Assembly: GCA_041672385.1 (NCBI GenBank)
Contig: JBAYZQ010000134.1
Location: 1-6,339, forward strand
From: JBAYZQ01 sp041672385
GTDB lineage: Bacteria > Spirochaetota > Spirochaetia > Sphaerochaetales > Sphaerochaetaceae
Direction of reading: 5' to 3'
Length of the DNA: 6,339 nt
The first letter of the stretch is position 1. Every line of letters starts with the position of its first letter. The position numbers were made by a program, and so were the translations under genes. This document shows positions 1 to 6,020 of this stretch, one piece after another. The notes under the pieces were generated by a model. That model saw nothing but the letters and a program-made list of their open reading frames with translations. It was not told the DNA's origin and did no database searches.

Positions 1-1023
1 GTGGTGATCAATAGCACTTTTTGGAGAATCAAGATTAATCTCCTCTCCATTAATAAAAGTCTTTCCACTTATCTTACAGCCGTAACAGTGACCAAAAATA
101 CTCATTGCAAATTCAGTCCTTCCAGCCCCCATAAGACCACTAATACCTACAATTTCACCTTTTTTTACTTTTATTGAAATATCATTACATACTTTTCTTT
201 CTTGATAAACTGGATGAAAAACCGTCCAATTTTTTACTTCAAAAGCAGTTTCTCCAATTTTAGGAACTCGCTCTGGGAAACGTTGACTCATATCCCTTCC
301 AACCATAGCAGTAATTATTTTGTTTTCGTCAAAGCCTTCTTCTTTTGTAAGTTCAGTAATTGAAGAGCCATCTCTAAGAACTGTAACAGTATCTGCACAA
401 TAGGCAATTTCATTGAGTTTGTGTGAAATAATAATTGAAGTCATTCCTTTCTTTTTGAACTCTAACAAAAGATCAAGAAGGTGTTTTGAATCTTTTGCAT
501 TAAGAGAAGCTGTTGGTTCATCTAAGATTAAAAGTTTAACATTTTTGGCAAGAGCTTTGGCAATTTCAACAAGCTGTTGTTGCCCAACTCCAAGATCTTT
601 GATTAAAGTACGTGAACTCATTTTAAAACCTACTAACTTTAAGTATTCATCAGCTTTTGAGTAGGTTTCATCCCAGTTAATTCCCAGCTTTGTTCCTCTT
701 TCATTTCCAAGAAACATGTTTTCTCCAATTGTCAACAAAGGAACTAGAGCAAGTTCTTGGTGGATAATTACAATTCCAATTTCTTCGCTGTCATGAATAT
801 TTGAAAAACTACATTCTTTTGTTTTATATTTTATTGTCCCAGAATAGGTACCTTTTGGATGAACCCCACTGAGAACTTTCATAAGTGTGGATTTCCCTGC
901 TCCATTTTCTCCAACAACAGCATGAATCTCACCCTGTCTAACTTTTAAGTCAACTTCATCCAAAGCTTTTACCCCAGGAAAAGTTTTCGTTATTTTGTCC
1001 ATTTCTAGAATAAGCTGGTTCAT
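1..1023 (-). CDS. mmsA: Multiple-monosaccharide ABC transporter ATP-binding protein (MmsA/GguA type), 3' end missing
   Basis: This is the cytoplasmic ATPase that powers a sugar importer. The visible part is 341 residues; the reading frame stays open to the left edge, so roughly the last third of a protein usually near 500 residues is missing. The first nucleotide-binding domain is intact: Walker A GENGAGKS at 38-45, Q-loop Gln89 (HQE), ABC signature LGVGQQQ at 144-150, Walker B LLILDEP at 164-170 with catalytic Glu169, and switch His201. A second domain begins near 260 with the degenerate Walker A GLMGAGRTE at 296-304, as is normal in the RbsA/XylG/MglA group. The run IIHQELALVPLLTIGENMF and the LGVGQQQLVEIAKAL signature resemble GguA/MmsA (partner of ChvE) more than XylG, as I recall those families. 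The ATG at 1023 follows an AGGAGA (1029-1034). It is 63 nt downstream of chvE, with a hairpin between them. A product name of XylG would also be defensible from context. The permease gene should lie beyond the left edge. Confidence 0.93.
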   Translation of the reverse strand, partial: MNQLILEMDKITKTFPGVKALDEVDLKVRQGEIHAVVGENGAGKSTLMKVLSGVHPKGTYSGTIKYKTKECSFSNIHDSEEIGIVIIHQELALVPLLTIGENMFLGNERGTKLGINWDETYSKADEYLKLVGFKMSSRTLIKDLGVGQQQLVEIAKALAKNVKLLILDEPTASLNAKDSKHLLDLLLEFKKKGMTSIIISHKLNEIAYCADTVTVLRDGSSITELTKEEGFDENKIITAMVGRDMSQRFPERVPKIGETAFEVKNWTVFHPVYQERKVCNDISIKVKKGEIVGISGLMGAGRTEFAMSIFGHCYGCKISGKTFINGEEINLDSPKSAIDHH

Positions 1024-1046
1024 TTAGTTCTCCTATAAAACACCCA

Positions 1047-1071
1047 AAGGGTGAAGTTTAACTTCACCCTT
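1047..1071 (-). promoter_or_regulatory. Perfect inverted repeat between chvE and mmsA (mRNA hairpin)
   Basis: Positions 1047-1058 and 1060-1071 are exact reverse complements (12 nt arms about a single central base), which would fold in practice as a stem of about 10 bp with a 5-nt loop. In the mRNA it starts 15 nt after the chvE stop and ends 13 nt before the mmsA Shine-Dalgarno. It is not followed by a clean run of U (the RNA continues UGGGUGUUUUAU), so it is a poor intrinsic terminator. It is better read as a processing or 3'-end-protecting structure, or a partial attenuator, that would keep binding-protein mRNA more abundant than transporter mRNA, as is known for other binding-protein operons. 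The structure is seen; the role is inferred. Confidence 0.7.
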
Positions 1072-1086
1072 ATGGATTAAGGCCTA

Positions 1087-2172
1087 TTAAAGACCAACTT
1101 GATCTTTTGTATAATAACCACTGTCAATTAGTAGCTCCTGAATGTTATCAACACTTGCATATACAGGTGTACATAAATAACTAGGAACAACCCTTACGTT
1201 GTTATCATAGGTTTTAGTATCATTGATTTCTGGTTCTGTTCCCTTCATCAATGCATCTACCATTCCAACTACCTTAGTTGCTAAAGTACGAGTATCTTTG
1301 AATACTGACATTGATTGTATTCCGGCTATCATATTCTTTACTGAAGTAACATCACAATCTTGTCCGGTAATAACTGGGAAATTGTCTTTTGTATAACCTG
1401 CACCAACAAGCGCATTAGTTACACCCTGAGCTGTTGAGTCGTTTGAACAAAGAACTGCATCAAGTTTGGTACCTTTAGGTCCATAATTGTTTGAAGTAAT
1501 AAGATTCTCCATTCTTTTTTGGGCTTCCTCTGAACTCCAGTTAGGTGTTGAACACTGACCTCTTTCAGTTTGACCTGAAAGAACTTTTATAGTTCCATTT
1601 TTGATGTATTTATCTAACACTGACATAGCTCCACCCCAGAAGAACACACAGTTGTTATCATCAGGAGCACCTGTAAAGAATTCCATATTTACTGTAGTTT
1701 TTCTATTCATCAAATCAAGGGCTTTTTCAACAAATTCACCTTGAATAACACCAACACCAAAATTATCAAAAGTCGCATAATAAGAAACTGCATCACTATT
1801 CATGATAAGTCTATCATAAGAAATAACTGGAATACCACCTTCTTTTGCTTCTTTTAAAACTTCTGTTAAAGCAGAACCATCAATTGCTGCAATAACAATA
1901 ACGTCACATTTACCCATAATCATATTTTCAACTTGATTAACCTGGGTAGGGATATCATTATCACCAGCATATTGCAAATCTACTTTATAACCTGCAGCTT
2001 CTAACTGCTCCTTCATGTTTGATCCATCTTGATTCCATCTTTGCAGGCTCTTTGTTGGCATTGAAACACCAATTTTCTTTGCTGCAGATGAACTTTCCTC
2101 CATTCCATTTGCCACTAACATTGTCGTACTAACAACAACAAGTACGAGAAGAATAACTAAAAATTTCTTCAT
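1087..2172 (-). CDS. chvE: Periplasmic multiple-sugar-binding protein, ChvE type
   Basis: This 361-residue type I periplasmic binding protein captures monosaccharides outside the inner membrane and delivers them to the ABC importer encoded next. Residues 1-23 form a signal peptide: Lys2-Lys3, a hydrophobic core at 4-21, and likely signal peptidase I cleavage after Ala21 or Gly23 (ANG). There is no lipobox Cys, so the mature protein should be soluble in the periplasm. The two lobes span about 33-360. Blocks that I recognise from Agrobacterium ChvE are VSMPTKS (36-42), LQYAGDNDIP (67-76), SYDRLI (118-123), SYYATFDNFGVGV (130-142), the DDNN run at 171-174, ITGQD (268-272), FKDTR (291-295), EPEINDTKTYDN (313-324) and VVPSYL (328-333). 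Likely sugar contacts are in the RW, DR, DDNN, ND and QD pairs within or near these, which is inference from the family. The start ATG follows GGAGG (2179-2183) by 6 nt. With xylAB upstream, xylose is a probable ligand, but ChvE-type proteins also bind glucose, galactose and arabinose, so the name XylF would claim too much. Confidence 0.92.
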   Translation of the reverse strand: MKKFLVILLVLVVVSTTMLVANGMEESSSAAKKIGVSMPTKSLQRWNQDGSNMKEQLEAAGYKVDLQYAGDNDIPTQVNQVENMIMGKCDVIVIAAIDGSALTEVLKEAKEGGIPVISYDRLIMNSDAVSYYATFDNFGVGVIQGEFVEKALDLMNRKTTVNMEFFTGAPDDNNCVFFWGGAMSVLDKYIKNGTIKVLSGQTERGQCSTPNWSSEEAQKRMENLITSNNYGPKGTKLDAVLCSNDSTAQGVTNALVGAGYTKDNFPVITGQDCDVTSVKNMIAGIQSMSVFKDTRTLATKVVGMVDALMKGTEPEINDTKTYDNNVRVVPSYLCTPVYASVDNIQELLIDSGYYTKDQVGL

Positions 2173-2188
2173 TTAAAACCTCCATTTT

Positions 2189-2202
2189 AGTGCTTCAGCA
2201 CT
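2189..2202 (-). promoter_or_regulatory. Small hairpin just upstream of the chvE ribosome-binding site
   Basis: The arms 2189-2193 (AGTGC) and 2198-2202 (GCACT) pair perfectly around a 4-nt loop. In the chvE mRNA the stem ends 5 nt before the GGAGG Shine-Dalgarno at 2179-2183. It leaves the ribosome site free and so could protect the 5' end of a processed chvE message. A 5-bp stem is short and could be chance. Confidence 0.4.
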
Positions 2203-2218
2203 TTGTTTTAATAATGGA

Positions 2219-2252
2219 CTCTGTTTTTCCCCTTTCTCAAATTAAAACAGAG
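2219..2252 (-). promoter_or_regulatory. Inverted repeat in the xylA-chvE intergenic region
   Basis: The arms 2219-2227 (CTCTGTTTT) and 2244-2252 (AAAACAGAG) are exact reverse complements, giving a 9-bp stem with a 16-nt loop in the xyl transcript. No U-run follows, so it does not look like a simple terminator. It lies in the middle of the only large gap between the enzyme genes and the transporter genes, so it could be an mRNA processing site or part of an internal control region. I did not find a convincing promoter for chvE in this gap. Confidence 0.5.
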
Positions 2253-2274
2253 CCAATTGATTCCCACCCTCTTT

Positions 2275-2286
2275 AGGGAATTCCCT
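2275..2286. repeat. 12-bp perfect palindrome after xylA
   Basis: AGGGAATTCCCT is self-complementary over 12 bp and sits 3 nt past the xylA stop codon. It has no loop, which fits a dimeric protein's DNA site better than an RNA hairpin. In RNA, its CCCT could instead pair with the AGGG just downstream on the transcript (2267-2274 region). Function is unknown and chance cannot be excluded. Confidence 0.35.
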
Positions 2287-2289
2287 TAC

Positions 2290-3624
2290 TTACTTTAATC
2301 CAAATAAGTATGAATTCAAAAGTCCTTCTAAATACTCTTGTTTTCCAGATACTAATTTGATTTTTGCTTTTTTACCAATTTCAGCCAAAGTTGAAAAATC
2401 CATTTTACCTTCTTCAAACTCCTTTCCTCTTCCTTGATCAAAAGAACTATATCTATTTGCTATGAATTTTTCTAATCTTCCATCTTTTAATATTTTATCA
2501 GCCATCTCAAGTCCAAGTGCAAAGCAGTCCATTCCGCTGATATGAGCAAGAAATAAATCCTCATTATCAGTCGAGTTTCTTCTTCTTTTGGCATCAAAAT
2601 TAAGACCTCCATTTCCTAAACCACCATTTTTTAGAATTACAAGCATGGCTTTTGTAGTTTCATAGACATTTGAAGGAAATTCATCAGTATCCCAACCATT
2701 TTGATTATCACCTTGATTTGCATCCACGCTTCCAAGCATTTTATTATCACAACACACTTGAAGTTCATGATCGAAAGTATGACCTGCTAGAGTTGCATGA
2801 TTAGCTTCAATATTACACTTGAAGTCTTTTTCAAGCCCCATGGACTTAATAAATGAAATTGCCGTTTGAGCATCCCAGTCATATTGATGCTTACTTGGTT
2901 CCATTGGTTTTGGCTCAAGAAGGAAAAAACCCTTAAAACCAATACTTCTTCCGTAGTCTCTTGCCATTCTAAAAAATTGCCCAATATGTTCTTTCTCTCT
3001 TTTCATATCGGTATTCAAAAGGCTCATATAACCTTCTCTCCCACCCCAAAATACGTAATTAGAACCACCAAGTTTTACATTAGCATCTAAACAAGTTTTA
3101 ACTTGGAGGCCAGCTCTTGAAACTGCTGAAAATTCAGGATTTGATGCTGCACCGTTCATATAAATTGGATTTGTAAACATATTTGCAGTGTTCCATAAAA
3201 GTTTAATACCACTAGCTTTTTGTCTTTCTAGAAATAAATCAGTAATCTTAATATAATTTTTTACATATTCATCTGTATTATTTCCTTCAGGTGCTACATC
3301 TGCATCATGGAAACAATAATAGGGAGTCCCAATCTTTGTAAAAAATTCAAAAGCAGCATCAGCTTTTTTTTCTGCTTCAATCATTGGATTCTTATCTGAA
3401 AATGGAAAGCTTATTGTACTTGCTCCAAAAGGATCCGAACCATTTGCACAAAAACTATGCCAATAAGCACAGGCAAATTTTAAATGTTCTTCCATTGTTT
3501 TGCCAGAAATTTTTTTGTCCTTATCATAAAATTTAAAAGCAAGTGGATTATCACTATTAGCGCCCTCAAATTTAATCTTACCAATTCCTTTAAAATATTC
3601 CTGATCTCCAATAAAATAATTCAT
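2290..3624 (-). CDS. xylA: Xylose isomerase, class II (EC 5.3.1.5)
   Basis: This cytoplasmic TIM-barrel enzyme converts D-xylose to D-xylulose (and D-glucose to D-fructose) with two divalent metals. At 444 residues it has the length of the longer class II enzymes with the N-terminal extension (Thermotoga, clostridial). All expected catalytic and metal residues can be placed: His106 and Asp109 in FHDAD (105-109); Trp193 in VFWGGREG (191-198); Glu237 and Lys239 in LEPKP (236-240); Glu273 and His276 in IEANH (272-276); Asp301 in DANQGD (301-306); Asp312 and Asp314 in WDTDEFP (311-317); and Asp344 in NFDAK (342-346). They fall exactly 5 positions after the Thermotoga neapolitana numbering as I recall it. 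The ATG at 3624 is preceded by AGGAG (3633-3637) at 8 nt. It follows xylB by 20 nt in the same direction, so the two should share a transcript. It appears intact and functional. Confidence 0.98.
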   Translation of the reverse strand: MNYFIGDQEYFKGIGKIKFEGANSDNPLAFKFYDKDKKISGKTMEEHLKFACAYWHSFCANGSDPFGASTISFPFSDKNPMIEAEKKADAAFEFFTKIGTPYYCFHDADVAPEGNNTDEYVKNYIKITDLFLERQKASGIKLLWNTANMFTNPIYMNGAASNPEFSAVSRAGLQVKTCLDANVKLGGSNYVFWGGREGYMSLLNTDMKREKEHIGQFFRMARDYGRSIGFKGFFLLEPKPMEPSKHQYDWDAQTAISFIKSMGLEKDFKCNIEANHATLAGHTFDHELQVCCDNKMLGSVDANQGDNQNGWDTDEFPSNVYETTKAMLVILKNGGLGNGGLNFDAKRRRNSTDNEDLFLAHISGMDCFALGLEMADKILKDGRLEKFIANRYSSFDQGRGKEFEEGKMDFSTLAEIGKKAKIKLVSGKQEYLEGLLNSYLFGLK

Positions 3625-3644
3625 ATTCTTAACTCCTAAAATAA

Positions 3645-5120
3645 TTATCTAAAAAGTTCTGAAAGGGCATTATCATATTTTTTGTAAGTTTCATATGCCT
3701 TTCGGTAATCTTCAATTGTTTTTTCTTCTGGTTTAAAATGTTTTTGTTCATTAATTTTCACATATTTTGAAGCAGTTTCATCAATACTTCTATGTTCAAG
3801 AAGTGAAAGAACTTGAATTGCTCCCCCAAATGCTGCACTTTCTTTTATAATTGGAATTACAACTTCTAGTTCCATTATATTTGATACTATCTGGGGCCAC
3901 ACACTACTGTTGGATCCACCACCGATTAAGATTAATCTATTAGGTTTAAAACCTTGTTCTTCAAAAGCTTCAAGTCCGACTTTCATGGAATATACTGCAC
4001 TTTCCAAAGCAGAGCGAGCAATATTGGCTTTGTTAAAATTTGACGAATCTATACCAGCAATCACTGCTTTTCCCTTAGGATAATTAGGAGTTCTTTCGCC
4101 ATTAAAATATGGAAGCATTATCATTCCATCACACCCAGGATTTGCAGAAGAAGCAATTTCATCTAAGTCTTTTACTTCCATCTCAAAAAGTTTTCTTACC
4201 TCTTCACTTGCTACTGTGCAATTCATCGTACAAAGTAATGGAAGATAACCCCCACTTGATGATAAGAAAGCTGCAAGTCTATCCTTTTTGTCACACACGG
4301 GTTTTTCACTGTATCCAAATAAGGTACCACTAGTTCCCATACTCATTACTAAAGAACCCTCACTGGTACAACCACAACCAATGGCTCCCATCATGTTATC
4401 CCCACCACCACAGGAAACAGGTATTCCAGTTGTTAAACCTAAGGCCTTAGCTGATGAAGAGGTAAGTTTTCCTGCTTCTTGTTTAAAAGAAATTATCCTT
4501 GGGACAAATTTCATCAAATCCTTTTCAGAATCAAGAGCTTCAAAAACTTCTTTAGACCAACATTTATTTCTAACGTCCAACATGGCCGTTCCACTTGCAT
4601 CTCCAAGTTCACAGGTGTATTCCCCTGTCAAATACCAGTTTATGTAATCATGGGGCAAGAGAATATGAGCAAGCTTTGAGTAGCTTTTAGGATTATTTTG
4701 TTTGAAATAGAGAATTTTACTAACGGTGTAACCACTTTTTATTTGATTGCCAATTAATGAAAAAACATTTTCTTCCCCACCTAATTTTTGTGTAAGCTCC
4801 TTACACTGGGAATCAGTTGAAGTGTCACACCAGAGTTTAACATTTGTAAGAGCTTTTCCATTTTCATCCAAAGCAACAAATCCATGTTGTTGACCACTTA
4901 CTCCAATTCCTTGGATTTGAAATTTTATACTTTGAGGAATTTGATTAAAACAATCAACTAAAGCAGAAATAAACCATTCAACCTTCTGTTCACGGCTTCC
5001 ATCTTTTTTTTCAATAAGACTATAAGTCGATGTTGCCTTAAAAAGGATTTTTGATTTCTCTGAGTCAAATACAAGTACTTTTGTACTTTGTGTTCCTAGA
5101 TCAATTCCTACAGTTATCAT
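3645..5120 (-). CDS. xylB: Xylulokinase (EC 2.7.1.17), FGGY family
   Basis: This cytoplasmic kinase phosphorylates D-xylulose with ATP to D-xylulose 5-phosphate, the entry point to the pentose phosphate pathway. Counting from the ATG at 5120 it has 491 residues, close to E. coli XylB (484). The fold is two actin-like domains: FGGY_N to about 240 with the phosphate motif DLGTQSTK (7-14), the substrate motif SGQQHG (75-80) and LWCDTS (96-101); then FGGY_C with MGTSGT (261-266), YFNGERTPN (338-346) and the adenosine motif GGGSNSSVW (400-408). The catalytic base is Asp241 in GGGDNMMGAIG. SGQQHG and the 'NGERTPN' block point to xylulokinase rather than glycerol or gluconate kinase. An in-frame TTG 12 nt upstream would add four residues (Met-Glu-Lys-Glu), but it overlaps the ribosome-binding site of the ATG, so the ATG is preferred. 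It is the first gene of the minus-strand operon, 81 nt from the divergent regulator. Confidence 0.96.
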   Translation of the reverse strand: MITVGIDLGTQSTKVLVFDSEKSKILFKATSTYSLIEKKDGSREQKVEWFISALVDCFNQIPQSIKFQIQGIGVSGQQHGFVALDENGKALTNVKLWCDTSTDSQCKELTQKLGGEENVFSLIGNQIKSGYTVSKILYFKQNNPKSYSKLAHILLPHDYINWYLTGEYTCELGDASGTAMLDVRNKCWSKEVFEALDSEKDLMKFVPRIISFKQEAGKLTSSSAKALGLTTGIPVSCGGGDNMMGAIGCGCTSEGSLVMSMGTSGTLFGYSEKPVCDKKDRLAAFLSSSGGYLPLLCTMNCTVASEEVRKLFEMEVKDLDEIASSANPGCDGMIMLPYFNGERTPNYPKGKAVIAGIDSSNFNKANIARSALESAVYSMKVGLEAFEEQGFKPNRLILIGGGSNSSVWPQIVSNIMELEVVIPIIKESAAFGGAIQVLSLLEHRSIDETASKYVKINEQKHFKPEEKTIEDYRKAYETYKKYDNALSELFR

Positions 5121-5126
5121 TTCTTT

Positions 5127-5130
5127 CTCC
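5127..5130 (-). promoter_or_regulatory. xylB ribosome-binding site, deciding the ATG start
   Basis: On the minus strand the sequence TTGGAGAAAGAAATG places GGAG 6 nt before the ATG at 5120. The alternative TTG start (5132-5130) shares its last G with this motif and has no purine-rich run of its own at the right distance. Family alignment also favours a protein starting MITVGIDLGT. Confidence 0.75.
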
Positions 5131-5165
5131 AATCTAAGAAAACCACAAATAAAACCGCTTTACCA

Positions 5166-5193
5166 TAGACAAAACTTACAATATGTATATATT
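5166..5193 (+). promoter_or_regulatory. Probable sigma-70-type promoter of the AraC-type gene
   Basis: TAGACA (5166-5171, 5 of 6 to the -35 consensus) and TATATT (5188-5193, 5 of 6 to the -10 consensus) are separated by 16 bp. A start site about 7 nt after the -10 would fall at about 5200-5202, that is, on or next to the ATG at 5202. There is no Shine-Dalgarno before that ATG, which agrees with a leaderless transcript. Confidence 0.55.
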
Positions 5194-5201
5194 ATTGACT
5201 T

Positions 5202-6005
5202 ATGGATATCGTTGATGCTGTATTTGTTCTGCAATTAAGAGAAGAAGAAAAACTTCAGTGGCACCAAAGGGATCATAGTCATCCAACGGGCCAAATGGAA
5301 GTCCACTACTTTATTGATGGGGGAGGAACTTTCATAAATAAGAACATTCAATATTCTCTTTCTAGTCATGTTATGTTTGTAACAAAAGGGGGAGAAAGAC
5401 ATAAAATAACAACAAATCGAGAAAGTGCAATTACCTACTATGCAGTATTAATGCAGATTGATGATTGTGATTCTAATCTAATTGAAGAACTAAGTAATAA
5501 AGGCCCTATAAAAGTTGAAGATTCTCTGCGATTTTTCTTTGATAGGATTAAAAGCCTTGGCCTTTCTAAATCAAAAAATCAAAGACTTTCTGCTTGTCAT
5601 CAACTTTTAGGGCTTCTTTATAATTTAGATTCTGATTTCCCAAATGAGATAAAACAAAGTAGTGTTAAAATTGAAAAATCTCTGAAATTTATGACAAAAC
5701 ATCTTTTTGATCCAATTAACCTTAAGGATGTAGCAGATTATGTAGAACTAAATCCTTATTATCTTGATCGCCTTTTTAAAAAAGAAGTTGGAATAACACC
5801 AATGAAATATATTTCAAACTTGAAAATTGAAGCTGCAAAATCCATGTTGGCTACAACTTTACTTTCTATTAAAGAAATAGCAGGAAAACTCAATTATAGT
5901 TCCTCTTTTCATTTCTCTAAAGCTTTTAAAGATAATGTTAAAAGTACCCCAACTGAATATAGAAAAACACACCAACAATCAATAGGACAAGAAATAAGCA
6001 ATTAA
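5202..6005 (+). CDS. AraC-family transcriptional regulator with N-terminal cupin-like domain
   Basis: This cytoplasmic DNA-binding protein of 267 residues probably senses a sugar and controls the divergent xyl operon. The N-terminal part (about 8-85) has the look of an AraC-type cupin arm: the HQRDHSHP run with His25 and His27, EVHYFIDGGGTF (33-44), and GGERHKI (63-69) with His67. A linker of about 85-155 follows. The C-terminal AraC domain has two helix-turn-helix motifs: LKDVADYVELNPYYLDRLFKK (174-194) followed by the conserved GITPMKYI (197-204), and IKEIAGKLNYSSSFHFSKAFK (223-243) followed by the usual TPTEYRK close (249-255). The ATG at 5202 is used because an in-frame TGA lies at 5196-5198 and later starts would cut into the cupin. 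It has no ribosome-binding site. It is shorter than, and built differently from, E. coli XylR (a periplasmic-binding-protein-like domain fused to AraC), so the effector cannot be named. The stop overlaps the convergent gene's stop by 4 nt. Confidence 0.9.
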   Translation: MDIVDAVFVLQLREEEKLQWHQRDHSHPTGQMEVHYFIDGGGTFINKNIQYSLSSHVMFVTKGGERHKITTNRESAITYYAVLMQIDDCDSNLIEELSNKGPIKVEDSLRFFFDRIKSLGLSKSKNQRLSACHQLLGLLYNLDSDFPNEIKQSSVKIEKSLKFMTKHLFDPINLKDVADYVELNPYYLDRLFKKEVGITPMKYISNLKIEAAKSMLATTLLSIKEIAGKLNYSSSFHFSKAFKDNVKSTPTEYRKTHQQSIGQEISN

Positions 6006-6020
6006 GCTTTATTTGTTTTT
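5992..6020 (+). terminator. Possible weak terminator over the overlapping stop codons
   Basis: AAATAAGC (5992-5999) can pair with GCTT-T-ATTT (6006-6014) with one bulged T (6010) and a 6-nt loop, and the stem is followed by GTTTTT (6015-6020). Only two of the eight pairs are G-C, so the structure is weak. The placement at the end of the regulator gene is suitable for transcription on the plus strand. On the minus strand no T-run follows. Confidence 0.3.

Larger units (their letters stand above)
5121..5201. promoter_or_regulatory. Divergent xylB / araC-type control region
   Basis: These 81 nt separate the first codons of the two divergent genes, so both promoters and any regulator site should lie here or just inside the coding ends. 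The plus-strand promoter is described separately. For xylB on the minus strand I see only weak -10 candidates (for example TATGGT, reverse of 5162-5167) and no good -35, which suits an activator-dependent promoter. Possible operator elements are AAAACCAC (5139-5146) and AAAACCGC (5151-5158), a direct repeat with 12-bp period, and AAAACT at 5171-5176, 20 bp from the second copy. AraC-type proteins commonly bind direct repeats about two helical turns apart, so the last two are the more interesting pair, but in DNA this A-rich they may be chance. Confidence 0.5.

Noticed and set aside
413..664. Open frame of 83 codons on the plus strand inside mmsA
   Set aside because: It lies wholly antisense to the well-supported ATPase domain, has no ribosome site and encodes a low-complexity Ser/Leu-rich peptide; it is a shadow frame.
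1041..1071. Hairpin after chvE considered as an intrinsic terminator ending the transcript
   Set aside because: No proper U-tract follows the stem and the next gene in the same direction has its own ribosome site 13 nt later and is functionally linked, so complete termination is unlikely.
2787..3090. Short open frames on both strands within xylA
   Set aside because: They overlap the metal-binding core of a clearly intact xylose isomerase and show no protein-like features of their own.
4288..4647. Open frame of 119 codons on the plus strand inside xylB (with shorter ones at 4109-4333 and 4479-4679)
   Set aside because: All three are antisense to conserved xylulokinase motifs, overlap one another in different frames and have no recognisable domain.
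5175..5201. CAATA-N9-TATTG inverted repeat (5179-5183 with 5193-5197) considered as an operator
   Set aside because: The arms are only 5 bp, AT-rich and overlap the -10 element; extending the symmetry outward fails, so chance is more likely.
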